From positions 310,001-374,000 of the forward strand of contig NZ_BMZS01000004.1 in the NCBI RefSeq assembly GCF_014652915.1: DNA of 64,000 nucleotides, written 5' to 3'. Positions 8,382 through 20,686 of this stretch are shown in pieces. How positions within the stretch are numbered: the stretch's first letter is position 1; every line of letters starts with the position of its first letter. Source of the stretch: Thalassobaculum fulvum (GTDB lineage: Bacteria > Pseudomonadota > Alphaproteobacteria > Thalassobaculales > Thalassobaculaceae). The notes beneath the pieces were generated by a model, which was not told the origin of the DNA, made no database searches, and saw only the letters and a list, made by a program, of their open reading frames with translations. Both the position numbers and the translations under genes were made by a program.

Positions 8382-9629
8382 ATGTCCGATACTTCGCTTT
8401 CCGGCGGCCTCACCCCCGGCGCTCTCGCCGGCATCCGCGTCGTCGACTGCTCGCGCATCCTGGCCGGCCCGATCTGCACCCAGACCCTGGGCGACCTCGG
8501 TGCCGACATCGTCAAGATCGAGCGGCCGGGCATGGGCGACGACACCCGCAAATGGGGCCCGCCGTTCCTGAAGGACGCGGACGGCAACGACACCTCGGAG
8601 AGCGCCTACTACCTCTCGACCAACCGCAACAAGCGTTCGGTCGGCCTCGACATCTCGCGCCCCGAGGGCCGCGAGGTGCTGTTCCGGCTGCTGGAGACCG
8701 CCGACGTCTTCATCGAGAACTTCAAGGTCGGCGACATGGCCCGCTACGGCCTCGCCTACGATCAGATCAGGGAGCGCTTCCCGCGGCTGGTGTACGCCAG
8801 CATCACCGGCTTCGGGCAGACCGGCCCGTACGCGCCGCGCGCCGGCTACGACTTCCTGGCCCAGGGCATGGGCGGGGTGATGAGCGTGACCGGCGAGGCC
8901 GACGGCGAGCCGATGAAGGTCGGCGTCGCGATCGCCGACGTGATGACCGGCATGCACACTGCCATCGCCATCCTGGCCGCGCTACGCCACCGCGACGCCT
9001 CGGGCCGCGGCCAGTACATCGACGCCGCCCTGCTCGACACCCAGGTGAGCTGGCTGATCAATCAGGGCATGAACTACCTGGTCGGCGGCACCGCGCCGGG
9101 GCGGCTCGGCAACGCCCACCCGAACATCACGCCCTACCAGGTGTTCGCCACCTCCGACGGCCACGTCATCCTGGGCGTGGGCAACGACCAGCAGTTCGCC
9201 AAGTTCTGCCGGTTCGCCGGCCGCGAGGATATCGCGGCGGACCCGCGCTTCGCCGACAACGTCGCCCGGGTACGCAACCGGGCCGAGACCGTCGCGCTGG
9301 TCGCCGGCATCATGAAGACCCGAACCATGGCCGAGTGGGTCGAGGGGCTGGAGGCCGTCGGCGTGCCGTGCGGCCCGGTCAACACCATCGACCAGGTGTT
9401 CGCCGACCCGCAGGTTCGGGCCCGCGGCATGCAGCAGCAGATCCCCGACCACGCGCTGACGGCGGAGCCGATCCCGACCATCGCCTATCCGCTGAAGCTG
9501 TCCGACACCCCGGCGAGCTACCGCCGCCCGCCGCCGATTCTCGGCCAGCATACCGACGAGGTGCTGGGCGGCGAGCTCGGGCTGTCGGCGGACGAGCTGG
9601 CCAAGCTGCGGGAATCCGGGGCGATCTGA
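8382..9629 (+). CDS. CaiB/BaiF family CoA-transferase (class III)
   Basis: Class III CoA-transferase, moving CoA between an acyl-CoA and a free carboxylate through an aspartyl-CoA thioester. The 415-residue protein has 'ALAGIRVVDCSRILAGPICTQ' region at the N terminus, 'LGDLGADIVKIERPGMGDDTR', the catalytic Asp in 'GYDFLAQGMGG' (residue 157), and the C-terminal 'GVPCGPVNTIDQVFADPQV' that is typical of the formyl-CoA/succinyl-CoA transferase group. The donor and acceptor cannot be assigned. ATG 8382 gives the family-typical N terminus; upstream in-frame starts lie inside the intergenic region. It is followed 57 bases later by pyrB, but pyrB has its own promoter. Confidence 0.93.
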   Translation: MSDTSLSGGLTPGALAGIRVVDCSRILAGPICTQTLGDLGADIVKIERPGMGDDTRKWGPPFLKDADGNDTSESAYYLSTNRNKRSVGLDISRPEGREVLFRLLETADVFIENFKVGDMARYGLAYDQIRERFPRLVYASITGFGQTGPYAPRAGYDFLAQGMGGVMSVTGEADGEPMKVGVAIADVMTGMHTAIAILAALRHRDASGRGQYIDAALLDTQVSWLINQGMNYLVGGTAPGRLGNAHPNITPYQVFATSDGHVILGVGNDQQFAKFCRFAGREDIAADPRFADNVARVRNRAETVALVAGIMKTRTMAEWVEGLEAVGVPCGPVNTIDQVFADPQVRARGMQQQIPDHALTAEPIPTIAYPLKLSDTPASYRRPPPILGQHTDEVLGGELGLSADELAKLRESGAI

Positions 9630-9647
9630 GAATGCCGTCGGCCACCC

Positions 9648-9677
9648 TTGCCGGTGTCCCGGAACGAGGCCTATAAC
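9648..9677 (+). promoter_or_regulatory. putative housekeeping promoter of pyrB
   Basis: -35 TTGCCG at 9648-9653, 18-base spacer, -10 TATAAC at 9672-9677 preceded by C as in the alphaproteobacterial consensus. Transcription would begin near 9684, only about three bases before the pyrB ATG at 9687, and no Shine-Dalgarno sequence lies between. The transcript may therefore be leaderless. Confidence 0.5.
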
Positions 9678-9686
9678 GGCGCTTTA

Positions 9687-10682
9687 ATGACAAGCGCCAT
9701 CTCCCCCGGGCCCGCGACCGCTCTCTCCGACGGCACGCGCTATCCCTATCGCCACCTCCTCGGTATCGAGGGGCTGTCGCGACCCGACATCGATTTTCTC
9801 CTGGACCGCGCCGACGGGTTCGTCGAGCAGAACCGGCAGGCCGACAAGAAGGCCTCGACGCTCAGGGGGCGGACCCTCATCAACCTGTTCTTCGAGAACT
9901 CGACGCGCACCCGCACCAGCTTCGAGCTGGCCGGCAAGCGGCTCGGCGGCGACGTCATCAACATGTCGGTCTCGACCTCGTCGATCAAGAAGGGCGAGAC
10001 CCTGATCGACACCGCCATGACCCTGAACGCCATGCACCCGGACGCCCTGGTGGTGCGGCATTCGGAGTCGGGGGCGGTCCACCTGCTGGCCGAGAAGGTC
10101 AACTGCTCGGTGATCAACGCCGGCGACGGCAGCCACGAACACCCGACCCAGGCGCTGCTCGACGCGCTCACCATCCGCCGCCGGCTCGGCCGGCTGGAGG
10201 GGCTGGTGGTGGCGATCTGCGGCGACGTCGCGCACAGCCGGGTGGCGCGCTCGAACATCCACCTGCTGTCGATCATGGGCGCCCGGGTCCGGGTGGTGGC
10301 GCCGCCGACCCTGCTGCCGTCCGGCATCGACCGGATGGGCGTCGAGGTGCATCACGACATGGAACGCGGGCTCGACGGGTGCGACATCGTCATGATGCTG
10401 CGGCTGCAGACCGAGCGCATGAAGGGCAGCTACGTGCCGTCGATCCGCGAATACTTCCGCTACTACGGCCTGGACGACGAGAAGCTGAAGGCGGCCAAGC
10501 CGGACGCCCTGATCATGCATCCGGGGCCGATGAACCGCGGCGTCGAGATCGACTCGGTGGTGGCCGACGACATCTCGCGGTCGCTGATCCGCGAGCAGGT
10601 CGAGATGGGCGTGGCCGTGCGCATGGCCGTGCTCGAGATCCTCGTGACCAACCAGACCGAGCCGTGGGCGAAGAACCAGTGA
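9687..10682 (+). CDS. pyrB: aspartate carbamoyltransferase catalytic subunit
   Basis: Second step of de novo pyrimidine synthesis: carbamoyl phosphate plus aspartate gives N-carbamoyl-aspartate. The 331-residue protein carries the carbamoyl-phosphate site 'STRTRTSFE' (72-80), 'HPTQALLD' (152-159) and the aspartate-binding 'HPGPMNRG' (277-284). It belongs to the class that associates with a dihydroorotase-like protein rather than PyrI; consistent with that, no pyrI is adjacent and the next gene is a PyrC-like protein that overlaps by 4 bases (GTGA). ATG 9687 is chosen because an in-frame upstream start at 9648 coincides with the -35 hexamer. Confidence 0.97.
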   Translation: MTSAISPGPATALSDGTRYPYRHLLGIEGLSRPDIDFLLDRADGFVEQNRQADKKASTLRGRTLINLFFENSTRTRTSFELAGKRLGGDVINMSVSTSSIKKGETLIDTAMTLNAMHPDALVVRHSESGAVHLLAEKVNCSVINAGDGSHEHPTQALLDALTIRRRLGRLEGLVVAICGDVAHSRVARSNIHLLSIMGARVRVVAPPTLLPSGIDRMGVEVHHDMERGLDGCDIVMMLRLQTERMKGSYVPSIREYFRYYGLDDEKLKAAKPDALIMHPGPMNRGVEIDSVVADDISRSLIREQVEMGVAVRMAVLEILVTNQTEPWAKNQ

Positions 10683-12007
10683 GACCGACCCTCTACAAGA
10701 ACGCCCGCCTGCTCGACCCGGCCTCGCGGCTGGACGCCAGGGGCGGCGTGCTGGTGCGCGACGGCCGAATCGCCGAGGTCGGGCCGCAGGTGTTCGTCGA
10801 CGCCATCCAGGACGACGTCGAAGTGGTCGACTGCGGCGGCCGCTGTCTCGCCCCGGGCCTGGTCGACATGCGCGCCCAGACCCGCGAACCGGGCGAGGAG
10901 CACATGGAGACCCTGGCCTCGCTGCAGGCGGCGGCGGTCGCCGGCGGCGTCACCACCCTCGCCACCCTGCCGAACACCACCCCGGTCATCGACGACGTCT
11001 CGATCCTGGAGTTCGTCGAGCGGCTGGCCCAGGAGGTCGGGCTGATCAACATCCATCCCTACGCCGCCGCCACCAAGGGCATGAGGGGCCAGGAGATGTC
11101 CGAGGTCGGCCTGCTCGCGGCCTCCGGCGCGGTCGGCTTCACCGACGGCACCAAGGCGATCGCCGACGCCGTGGTGATGCGCCGGCTGCTGTCCTACGCC
11201 ACCATGTTCGGCCGGCCGGTGATCCAGCATCCCGAGGAGCCGTCGCTGGCCCGCGAGGGCTGCGCCACCGAAGGCGAAACCGCCACCCGGCTCGGGCTGC
11301 CGGGCATCCCGGCCTGCGCCGAGGTCATGATGGTCGAGCGCGACCTGCAGCTGGTGCGCCTGACCGGCGGCCGCTACCACGCCGCCCACGTCTCCACCGG
11401 CGCCGCCATCGAGGCGATCCGCAAGGCCAAGGCCGAGGGCCTGGCCGTGACCTGCGACACCGCCCCGCAGTACTTCGCGCTGAACGAGGGCGCGATCGTC
11501 GACTACCGGACCTTCGCGCTGATGTCGCCGCCGCTGCGCAGCGAGGCCGACCGGCAGGCGGTGGCGGCCGGCGTCGCCGACGGCACGGTCGATGCGATCG
11601 CCAGCGACCACAACCCGGAGGACCAGGACTCCAAGCGCGTGCCGTTCACCCAGGCGGTGCCGGGCGCGGTCGGGCTGGAGACCCTGCTGCCGATCAGCCT
11701 CGGCCTGGTGCACGACGGCACCATGGACCTGCTGGACCTGCTCGACCGGCTGACGGTCCGGCCGGCCCGGATCCTCGGGCTGGAGGTCGGCACGCTGGCG
11801 GTCGGCGGCTGGGCCGATCTGGTGCTGTTCGAGCCCGACCGGGCGGTCCGGATCGACGCCCACCGGTTCCGCTCGAAGTCCAAGAACAGCCCGTTCGACG
11901 GCAAGCCCGCCCAGGGCCGGGTGTGGCGCACGGTCTATCGCGGCCGCACCGTGTTCGACCTGGAGGCCGAGGAGCCGAGGCCCCGACGCGAGCCGGCCCA
12001 TGCCTGA
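10679..12007 (+). CDS. pyrC: dihydroorotase-like protein PyrC' (N-terminal metal-binding histidines lost)
   Basis: Amidohydrolase-superfamily protein of 442 residues, similar to class I dihydroorotase, which closes carbamoyl-aspartate to dihydroorotate. Several active-site residues remain: Asp156 ('FTDGTK'), His184 ('VIQHPEE'), His237 ('AAHVST') and Asp310 ('IASDHNPED'). However the HxH motif that should sit in 'DMHxHxREPG' reads '[10 protein letters not shown]', so both histidines (positions 65 and 67) are Arg and Gln, and the 'TPHH' segment reads 'APQY'. This resembles the PyrC' proteins that in Pseudomonas act as non-catalytic partners needed for PyrB assembly. Start GTG 10679 overlaps pyrB by 4 bases. 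If it is inactive, another dihydroorotase must exist elsewhere in the genome. Confidence 0.9.
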   Translation: MRPTLYKNARLLDPASRLDARGGVLVRDGRIAEVGPQVFVDAIQDDVEVVDCGGRCLAPGLVDMRAQTREPGEEHMETLASLQAAAVAGGVTTLATLPNTTPVIDDVSILEFVERLAQEVGLINIHPYAAATKGMRGQEMSEVGLLAASGAVGFTDGTKAIADAVVMRRLLSYATMFGRPVIQHPEEPSLAREGCATEGETATRLGLPGIPACAEVMMVERDLQLVRLTGGRYHAAHVSTGAAIEAIRKAKAEGLAVTCDTAPQYFALNEGAIVDYRTFALMSPPLRSEADRQAVAAGVADGTVDAIASDHNPEDQDSKRVPFTQAVPGAVGLETLLPISLGLVHDGTMDLLDLLDRLTVRPARILGLEVGTLAVGGWADLVLFEPDRAVRIDAHRFRSKSKNSPFDGKPAQGRVWRTVYRGRTVFDLEAEEPRPRREPAHA

Positions 12008-12635
12008 CCCGATGGGCAGCTTCGCCTACACGTGGCCGTTCTACGCCGGCTTCGCCCTCGCCTATCTGCTTGGCTCGATTCCGTTCGGCCTGGTACTGAC
12101 CCGGCTGGCCGGGCTCGGCGACATCCGGTCGATCGGGTCCGGCAACATCGGCGCCACCAACGTGCTGCGCACCGGCAACAAGAAGCTCGCGGCCGCCACC
12201 CTGATCCTGGACGGGGCCAAGGGCGCGGTGGCGGTGCTGATCGCCTGGCAGTTCGGCCCCGACATGGCGGTGCTGGCCGCCGCCGGCGCGATCCTCGGTC
12301 ACTGCTTCCCGGTATGGCTGAGGTTCAAGGGCGGCAAGGGCGTGGCGACGACCGTCGGTACCTGGCTGGCGCTGTCCTGGCCGGTCGGGCTGATCGTCTG
12401 CGCGAGCTGGCTCGTCGTGGCGGCGGTGACCCGGTACTCCTCGCTCGCGGCCCTGATCGCACTGGCGCTGGCACCGGTGGCCGCCTGGCACTTCGAAGGG
12501 CCGCAGTTCGCCGAACTCGGCGCCTTCATCGCGGTGCTGGTCTGGATCCGCCACCACGAGAATATCCGCCGCCTGCTGCGCGGCCAGGAAGGCCGGATCA
12601 GCTTCGGCGGCTCGAAGAACAAGGGCGAAACCTGA
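12000..12635 (+). CDS. plsY: glycerol-3-phosphate acyltransferase PlsY
   Basis: Inner-membrane acyltransferase that uses acyl-phosphate to acylate glycerol-3-phosphate at position 1, the first step of phospholipid synthesis. The 211-residue protein has the three conserved cytoplasmic motifs: '[18 protein letters not shown]' (1), '[18 protein letters not shown]' (2) and '[16 protein letters not shown]' (3), between five hydrophobic spans. It overlaps the pyrC' stop by 8 bases and so is likely co-transcribed with pyrB-pyrC'. The next gene follows after a 123-base gap holding two tandem hairpins. Confidence 0.97.
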   Translation: MPDPMGSFAYTWPFYAGFALAYLLGSIPFGLVLTRLAGLGDIRSIGSGNIGATNVLRTGNKKLAAATLILDGAKGAVAVLIAWQFGPDMAVLAAAGAILGHCFPVWLRFKGGKGVATTVGTWLALSWPVGLIVCASWLVVAAVTRYSSLAALIALALAPVAAWHFEGPQFAELGAFIAVLVWIRHHENIRRLLRGQEGRISFGGSKNKGET

Positions 12636-12656
12636 GACGGAGTTTCCGAAACCCGA

Positions 12657-12698
12657 CGTGCGGTTTCACCCGCACGCTCGTTCCGCTTTCGCAACGAG
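12657..12698 (+). terminator. tandem hairpins after plsY
   Basis: Two adjacent perfect stem-loops: CGTGCGG / CCGCACG with a 6-base loop (12657-12676), then CTCGTT / AACGAG with a 10-base loop (12677-12698). Flanking octamers GAAACCCG and CGGGTTTC (about 12648 and 12713) could close a larger structure. No T-run follows, so this is either a weak terminator or a structured dprA leader. Confidence 0.4.
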
Positions 12699-12758
12699 AG
12701 AAAACTGCGCTCCGGGTTTCATAGGCAAGGGGACGACCGCTGACGGAGTCCCCCGACG

Positions 12759-13889
12759 ATGCCTGCCGCAAACGACAGCCTGCCCGAGCGCGAGCGCCTC
12801 GACCGCCTGCGGCTGATCCGTACGGAGAACGTCGGGCCGGTCACCTTCCGCCAGCTGCTGGCCCGCTACCGCTCCGCCACCGCCACCCTGGAGGCCCTGC
12901 CCGACCTGGCACGGCGCGGCGGCCGCCGCCGGCCGCTGAAGGTCCCGACGGCGGCCGATATCGACCGCGAGATCACCGCGAACCGGCGGGCCGGCGCCCG
13001 GCTGCTGGTGCTCGGCGACTCCGGCTACCCGGTCCGGCTGGCGGCGACGTCGGACGCCCCGCCGTGCCTGTCGGTCGCCGGCGATCCGGCCCTGCTGGCG
13101 CGGTCGTCGGTCGCAGTGGTCGGGGCCCGGAACGCCTCGCTCAACGGGGCCCGGTTCGCAGGGTTGCTCGCACGGGCGTTCGGCGTCGCCGGATTCGCCG
13201 TGGTCTCCGGACTGGCACGCGGGATCGACGCGGCGGCGCACCAAGGATCGCTGGCGACCGGGACCGTCGCGGTGCTGGCCGGCGGCATCGACGTGGTCTA
13301 CCCGCCGGAGCACGCCGACCTGCTGCGGCGCATCGCGGAGTCCGGCGCGGCGGTCGCCGAGATGCCGGTCGGCACGGTCCCGCAGGCCCGACATTTTCCG
13401 TCCCGGAACCGGATCATCGCCGGGCTGTCGCTCGGCACCGTGGTCGTCGAGGCGGCCCGGCGCTCCGGCTCGCTGATCACCGCGCGCCGCGCGCTCGACC
13501 AGGGTCGGGAGGTGTTCGCGGTCCCGGGCTCGCCGCTGGACCCGCGCTGCAGCGGCTGCAACGCCCTGATCCAGGAGGGGGCGGCGCTACTGGTCCAGGA
13601 GGCCGACGACGTTCTCGACGTCCTGCGGGCGGTCCCGCCGGCGGTCCAGGCGGCCGGCTCCCTGCGCGAGGACGTGGCGGAGTTCCCGGCTGTCGAAACC
13701 GACGACACCGCGCGTCGTCTGATCCTGGACGCCCTCGGACCGGAACCGGTGCCGGTTGACGAACTGATCCGCGGCTGCCAATTGTCTGCTCCAATCGTCG
13801 CGACCGTGCTCCTGGAAGCGGAGCTCGCCGGTCAGATCGACCGGTACCCGGGCAACCTGGTGGCGCGACGGCTGGATGCCCCGGCCTGA
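12759..13889 (+). CDS. dprA: DNA-processing protein DprA
   Basis: Single-strand DNA-binding protein that protects incoming DNA and loads RecA during natural transformation. The 376-residue protein has a short N-terminal helical region, the Rossmann-like DprA core ('VAVVGARNASLNGARFA', 'VSGLARGIDAAAH', 'GGIDVVYPPEH', 'FPSRNRIIAGLS') and a C-terminal winged-helix-like domain (about 315-370) of the type often found in DprA. Presence does not prove competence, since DprA is widespread in non-competent bacteria. It precedes topA, the usual alphaproteobacterial order. Confidence 0.95.
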   Translation: MPAANDSLPERERLDRLRLIRTENVGPVTFRQLLARYRSATATLEALPDLARRGGRRRPLKVPTAADIDREITANRRAGARLLVLGDSGYPVRLAATSDAPPCLSVAGDPALLARSSVAVVGARNASLNGARFAGLLARAFGVAGFAVVSGLARGIDAAAHQGSLATGTVAVLAGGIDVVYPPEHADLLRRIAESGAAVAEMPVGTVPQARHFPSRNRIIAGLSLGTVVVEAARRSGSLITARRALDQGREVFAVPGSPLDPRCSGCNALIQEGAALLVQEADDVLDVLRAVPPAVQAAGSLREDVAEFPAVETDDTARRLILDALGPEPVPVDELIRGCQLSAPIVATVLLEAELAGQIDRYPGNLVARRLDAPA

Positions 13890-13979
13890 AGGCGCCCCGC
13901 CGACGGGCACGTCGCGAGGCGATCGTTCGCGGACCCGACGGGCATTGCCGGGAAATGCCACAGGAAGCGAACCTACCGC

Positions 13980-16694
<2,715 letters not shown>

Positions 16695-16699
16695 TCCCG

Positions 16700-18934
16700 A
16701 TGGCCCGTCCCTCCGGCCCGGTTCCGTCGCGCGAGGCGATCCTGGAGTTCGTGCGCTCGAGCCCGACCCCGGTCGGCCGCCGCGAGATCGCCAAGGCGTT
16801 CGACGTCCGCGGCCCCGAGCGCGCCGAACTGCGCCGTCTGCTCAAGGAGATGGCCGACGACGGGCTGCTCGACTTCGGCCGCCGCCGCAAGGTGGCACCG
16901 CCGGGCGCGCTGCCCGAGATCACCGTGGTCGAGGTGATCGGCACCGACGAGGACGGTGAGGCGCTGGCGCAGCCGGCCGGCTGGCGCGACGAGGCCCCGC
17001 CGCCGGCGATCCTGGTGCTGGAGGATCGCCGGGCCGGCGCCCTCGGACCCGGCGACCGCGCCCTGGTGCGCCTGGAGCGGCGCGGCGAGAGCCGCTACGT
17101 CGCCCGCATCATCCGCCGCCTGCCCCGCGCGGCCGCGCGGGTGCTCGGGATCTACGAGGCGACCGAGCACGGCGTCGGCCGGGTCCGGCCGACCGACAAG
17201 AAGGCCAAGTCCGAGATCGTCGTCGATCCCCGGGACGCCGGTGGCGCCGAGACCGGCGACCTGGTGGCCGTCGAGCTGCTGCCGCGCAGCCGCAACCGTC
17301 TGGGCCTGCCCGCCGGCCGGGTCGTCGAGCGCTTCGCCGGCATCGCCGACCCGCGCTCGTTCAGCCGGATCGCCATCCAGGAGCACGACATCCCGGACGT
17401 GTTTCCGCCGGAGGTCGAGGAACAGGCCGAGCGGGCCAAACCGGTCACCCTCGGCAAGCGCGAGGACCTGCGCGACATTCCGCTGGTGACCATCGACGGC
17501 GAGGACGCGCGCGACTTCGACGACGCGGTGTTCGCGGCCCCGGACGACGATCCGGCCAACCCCGGCGGGTTCCGCCTGCTGGTCGCGATCGCCGACGTGG
17601 CGCACTACGTCCGGCCGGCCGACCCGCTGGACCGCGAGGCGCTGAAGCGCGGCAACTCCGTCTATTTCCCCGACCGGGTCGTGCCGATGCTGCCGGAGGC
17701 GCTGTCGAACGGCCTGTGCTCGCTGCGGCCGGACGAGGACCGGGCGTGCATGGCGGTCGAGATCGTGATCGACGCCGAGGGCAGCAAGCGCCGCCATCGC
17801 TTCACCCGCGGCCTGATGCGGTCGCGCGCCCGGCTGACCTACCGCCAGGTGCAGCGCGCGGTGGATGGCGGCGACTCCGAGGGCGTGCCCGAAGGCGTCC
17901 TGGCCCCGCTTTACGGCGCCTACCGCGCGCTGAAGCTGGAGCGCGAGCGCCGCGGCGCGCTGGAGCTCGAGATTCCTGAGAAGCGGGTGATCCTCGACGA
18001 AGCCGGCAAGGTGGTGGAGATCGGCATCCGTGACCGGCTGGATTCCCACATGCTGATCGAGGAGTTCATGATCCTCGCCAACGTGTGCGCCGCCGAGACC
18101 CTGGAGGCCCGCCGCCAGCCCTGCATGTACCGGGTGCACGAGGATCCGGATCCCGAGAAGGTGAACGCACTCGCCGACGTGCTCGAGAGCCTTGGCATCA
18201 AGCTTGCGAAGGGACAGGTGGTACGCCCCAAGACCTTCAACGGCGTCCTGGCCAAGGTGCGCGGCCAGGCTGCCGAGCGGATGGTGAACGAGATGATCCT
18301 GCGCTCCCAGGCCCAGGCGCACTACGCGCCGGCGAATGCCGGGCACTTCGGGCTCGGCCTTGCCCGCTATGCCCACTTCACCTCGCCGATCCGGCGCTAT
18401 TCCGACCTGCTGGTGCACCGCGGCCTGATCCGCGGGCTGCGGCTCGGCGACGGCGGGCTTGGCCCGGACGACGACGAGAAGTTCGCCGAATGGGGCGAAC
18501 ACATCTCCGCCACCGAGAGACGGGCGGCCGCGGCCGAACGCCAGACCGTCGACCGCTACCTGGCCCGCCACCTCGCCGACCGCATCGGCGGCCAGTTCAC
18601 AGGCCGGATCAACGGGGTGACCCGGTTCGGCCTGTTCGTCACCCTGGACGAGACCGGCGCCGACGGCCTGGTGCCGATCCGGTCGCTGCCGGACGACTAC
18701 TACGACCACGACGAGGCCCAGCACAGCCTGACCGGCCGGTTCCACGGCCTGGTCTACCGGCTGGGCGATCCGGTCGAGGTCCGGCTGGTCGAGGCCGATC
18801 CGGTCTCCGGCGCGCTGGCGCTCGAAATCCTGTCGGGCGGCAGCCAGGAGGCACCGGGCCGCGCCGGTCGGATCCGCCGCCGGAACGGCCCGCCGAAGCG
18901 CTCCCAGCACGGCCGGACCGGGCGACGACGTTGA
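16700..18934 (+). CDS. rnr: ribonuclease R
   Basis: Processive 3'-to-5' exoribonuclease of the RNB family that degrades structured RNA. Domains of the 744-residue protein in order: N-terminal winged helix (about 1-75, 'SREAILEFVRSSPTPVGRRE'), OB/cold-shock region, the RNB catalytic domain with the Asp cluster 'TIDGEDARDFDDAVF', the 'RRYSDLLVHR' segment, a C-terminal S1 domain ('GRINGVTRFGLFVTLDETG') and a basic tail. ATG 16700 lies 5 bases after the topA stop; the frame is open far upstream but that part is the topA shadow. It is probably co-transcribed with topA. Confidence 0.96.
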   Translation: MARPSGPVPSREAILEFVRSSPTPVGRREIAKAFDVRGPERAELRRLLKEMADDGLLDFGRRRKVAPPGALPEITVVEVIGTDEDGEALAQPAGWRDEAPPPAILVLEDRRAGALGPGDRALVRLERRGESRYVARIIRRLPRAAARVLGIYEATEHGVGRVRPTDKKAKSEIVVDPRDAGGAETGDLVAVELLPRSRNRLGLPAGRVVERFAGIADPRSFSRIAIQEHDIPDVFPPEVEEQAERAKPVTLGKREDLRDIPLVTIDGEDARDFDDAVFAAPDDDPANPGGFRLLVAIADVAHYVRPADPLDREALKRGNSVYFPDRVVPMLPEALSNGLCSLRPDEDRACMAVEIVIDAEGSKRRHRFTRGLMRSRARLTYRQVQRAVDGGDSEGVPEGVLAPLYGAYRALKLERERRGALELEIPEKRVILDEAGKVVEIGIRDRLDSHMLIEEFMILANVCAAETLEARRQPCMYRVHEDPDPEKVNALADVLESLGIKLAKGQVVRPKTFNGVLAKVRGQAAERMVNEMILRSQAQAHYAPANAGHFGLGLARYAHFTSPIRRYSDLLVHRGLIRGLRLGDGGLGPDDDEKFAEWGEHISATERRAAAAERQTVDRYLARHLADRIGGQFTGRINGVTRFGLFVTLDETGADGLVPIRSLPDDYYDHDEAQHSLTGRFHGLVYRLGDPVEVRLVEADPVSGALALEILSGGSQEAPGRAGRIRRRNGPPKRSQHGRTGRRR

Positions 18935-19008
18935 TCCGGCAAGCGGAATACCGCATGCTTTCGCAACCGCACACGCCCGCCGAGACCGAACCGGGACCCG
19001 GATACCGC

Positions 19009-20601
19009 ATGAGCCGCTCGACCAACCGATCCGCCCGCCGCCGACCGTCGACCGCGCTCCGGGCCGGGTTGGCGGTGCTGGCGTTGCTCGGCCTCGGGTC
19101 GTGCGTCAACGCGCGGCACACGGTACGGTCCGAGCACTACGATCGGCAGACCGTGGCCGAAGTGTTCTCCGCCGGCTACGAAGGCATCGCCGACTACTAC
19201 GTCGACGCGGTCCCCACCGAGGCGATCGCGATCGGCGCCCTGAGCGGCATCACCACCCTCGATCCGGCGATCGGCTATGCCCGCCGGGGCGACCGCCTAA
19301 CCGTGACCATCGACGGCCGCCCGATCGCCGAGTTCGTGACCCCCGGCAGGGACGACACCGTCCGGTGGGCCATGCTGACCTCTGCCGCCATCGACGCCGG
19401 CCGCGGCGTGTCGAAGCCGATCCACGACGCCACGCCGGAGCGAATCTACGAGGTCGCCTTCGACTCCGCCCTGCGCAAGCTCGACCGGTTCTCGCGCTAC
19501 CTCAGCGCCGAGGCCGCGCGCTCCGCCCAGGCGTCGCGCAACGGCTACACCGGGATCGGGATCACCATCGTCGGGCGCGACGGCGAGACCTACGTGACGT
19601 CGGTCTTCGAGCACTCGCCGGCGCAGGAGGCCGGCGTCGAGCCCGGCGACCGGATCGTCGCGGTCGCCGGACAACCGACCAGCGGTCTCGACATCGCCGA
19701 GGTGGCGGACCGCCTGCGCGGCCTGATCGGCAGCCGGGTCGACGTCACCTTCGACCGCCAGGGCCGGCAGATCACCGCCAGCCTGGAACGCCGGCCGGTG
19801 ATCGAGACCACGGTCCGGGTCCACCGGCTCCGCGACGTCGGCTACATCCAGCTGTCCGGCTTCAACCGCGAGACCGCGAACAGCCTCGAGAGCGGCCTGG
19901 AAGAGTTGCAGAGCGGCGGCCCGCTGCGCGGCCTGATCCTCGACCTTCGGCAGAACCGGGGCGGCCAGCTGAACCAGGCGATCCGGGTCTCCGACCTGTT
20001 CATCGACCAGGGAACCATCCTGGCGACCCGCGGGCGCCACCCGAACTCGGTCCAGCACTTCGAGGCGCACGACCGCGACGCGACCTCGGCGCCGATGGTC
20101 GTGCTGATCGACAGCGGCTCGGCCTCGGCCGCGGAAATCGTCGCCGCCGCCCTCCAGGACGCCGGCCGGGCCCTGGTCATCGGGGCGCGTTCCTACGGCA
20201 AGGGCACCGTGCAGCAGATCGTGCCGATGCCGAACGAAGGCGAGCTGATCCTGACCTGGGCGCGGATGCACGCGCCATCCGGCTACGGACTGTCCAGGTT
20301 CGGTGTGTTCCCGTCGATCTGCACCGCCGAGAGCAGCGTGGACGTCGAGGTCGTGGTCCAGGGCCTGCGGGACGGGCGGCTGCGGGCCGGCGAGGCGGTG
20401 CATCGCCGACGCGGCGCCGACACCCTGGACCCGGCCGGGCAGGAAGCGCTGCTGTCCTGGTGCAAGGCCAACCACCCGCCGAGCGACGACGACCTGGATA
20501 CCCGGATCGCGCGTCGGCTGCTCGACGAGCGGGACCTGTTCCAGCAGGCCTTCAACGCCTCTCGGATCGCCCTCGGGGAGCGCCCGGAGACCCTGCGGTA
20601 G
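19009..20601 (+). CDS. S41 family C-terminal processing peptidase, putative lipoprotein
   Basis: Periplasmic serine protease of the CtpA/tail-specific class with a PDZ domain. The ATG at 19009 gives a lipoprotein signal peptide with a basic start, hydrophobic core and lipobox 'LGSC' (Cys32). After an N-terminal region of about 150 residues come the PDZ domain ('GYTGIGITIVGRDGETYV', 'GVEPGDRIVAVAG') and the catalytic core with Ser371 ('DSGSASAAEI') and Lys398 ('SYGKGTVQQ'). ATG 18955 is an alternative but would bury the signal peptide. The position between rnr and rpmG is unusual. C-terminal 100 residues are polar with no recognised domain. Substrate unknown. Confidence 0.9.
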   Translation: MSRSTNRSARRRPSTALRAGLAVLALLGLGSCVNARHTVRSEHYDRQTVAEVFSAGYEGIADYYVDAVPTEAIAIGALSGITTLDPAIGYARRGDRLTVTIDGRPIAEFVTPGRDDTVRWAMLTSAAIDAGRGVSKPIHDATPERIYEVAFDSALRKLDRFSRYLSAEAARSAQASRNGYTGIGITIVGRDGETYVTSVFEHSPAQEAGVEPGDRIVAVAGQPTSGLDIAEVADRLRGLIGSRVDVTFDRQGRQITASLERRPVIETTVRVHRLRDVGYIQLSGFNRETANSLESGLEELQSGGPLRGLILDLRQNRGGQLNQAIRVSDLFIDQGTILATRGRHPNSVQHFEAHDRDATSAPMVVLIDSGSASAAEIVAAALQDAGRALVIGARSYGKGTVQQIVPMPNEGELILTWARMHAPSGYGLSRFGVFPSICTAESSVDVEVVVQGLRDGRLRAGEAVHRRRGADTLDPAGQEALLSWCKANHPPSDDDLDTRIARRLLDERDLFQQAFNASRIALGERPETLR

Positions 20602-20628
20602 CCGGCTCGCGGCTGCGCGAAGGCGCGC

Positions 20629-20656
20629 TTGACTTCCGAACCGCTATCGCTATGTT
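20629..20656 (+). promoter_or_regulatory. housekeeping promoter of rpmG
   Basis: -35 TTGACT at 20629-20634, 16-base spacer, -10 TATGTT at 20651-20656, the latter within GCTATGTT as in alphaproteobacterial housekeeping promoters. Predicted start near 20663 gives a short leader with AAGGAGA before the rpmG ATG. Confidence 0.7.
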
Positions 20657-20686
20657 GCGCGCTCCGATTTCGCGAAGGAGACGACC

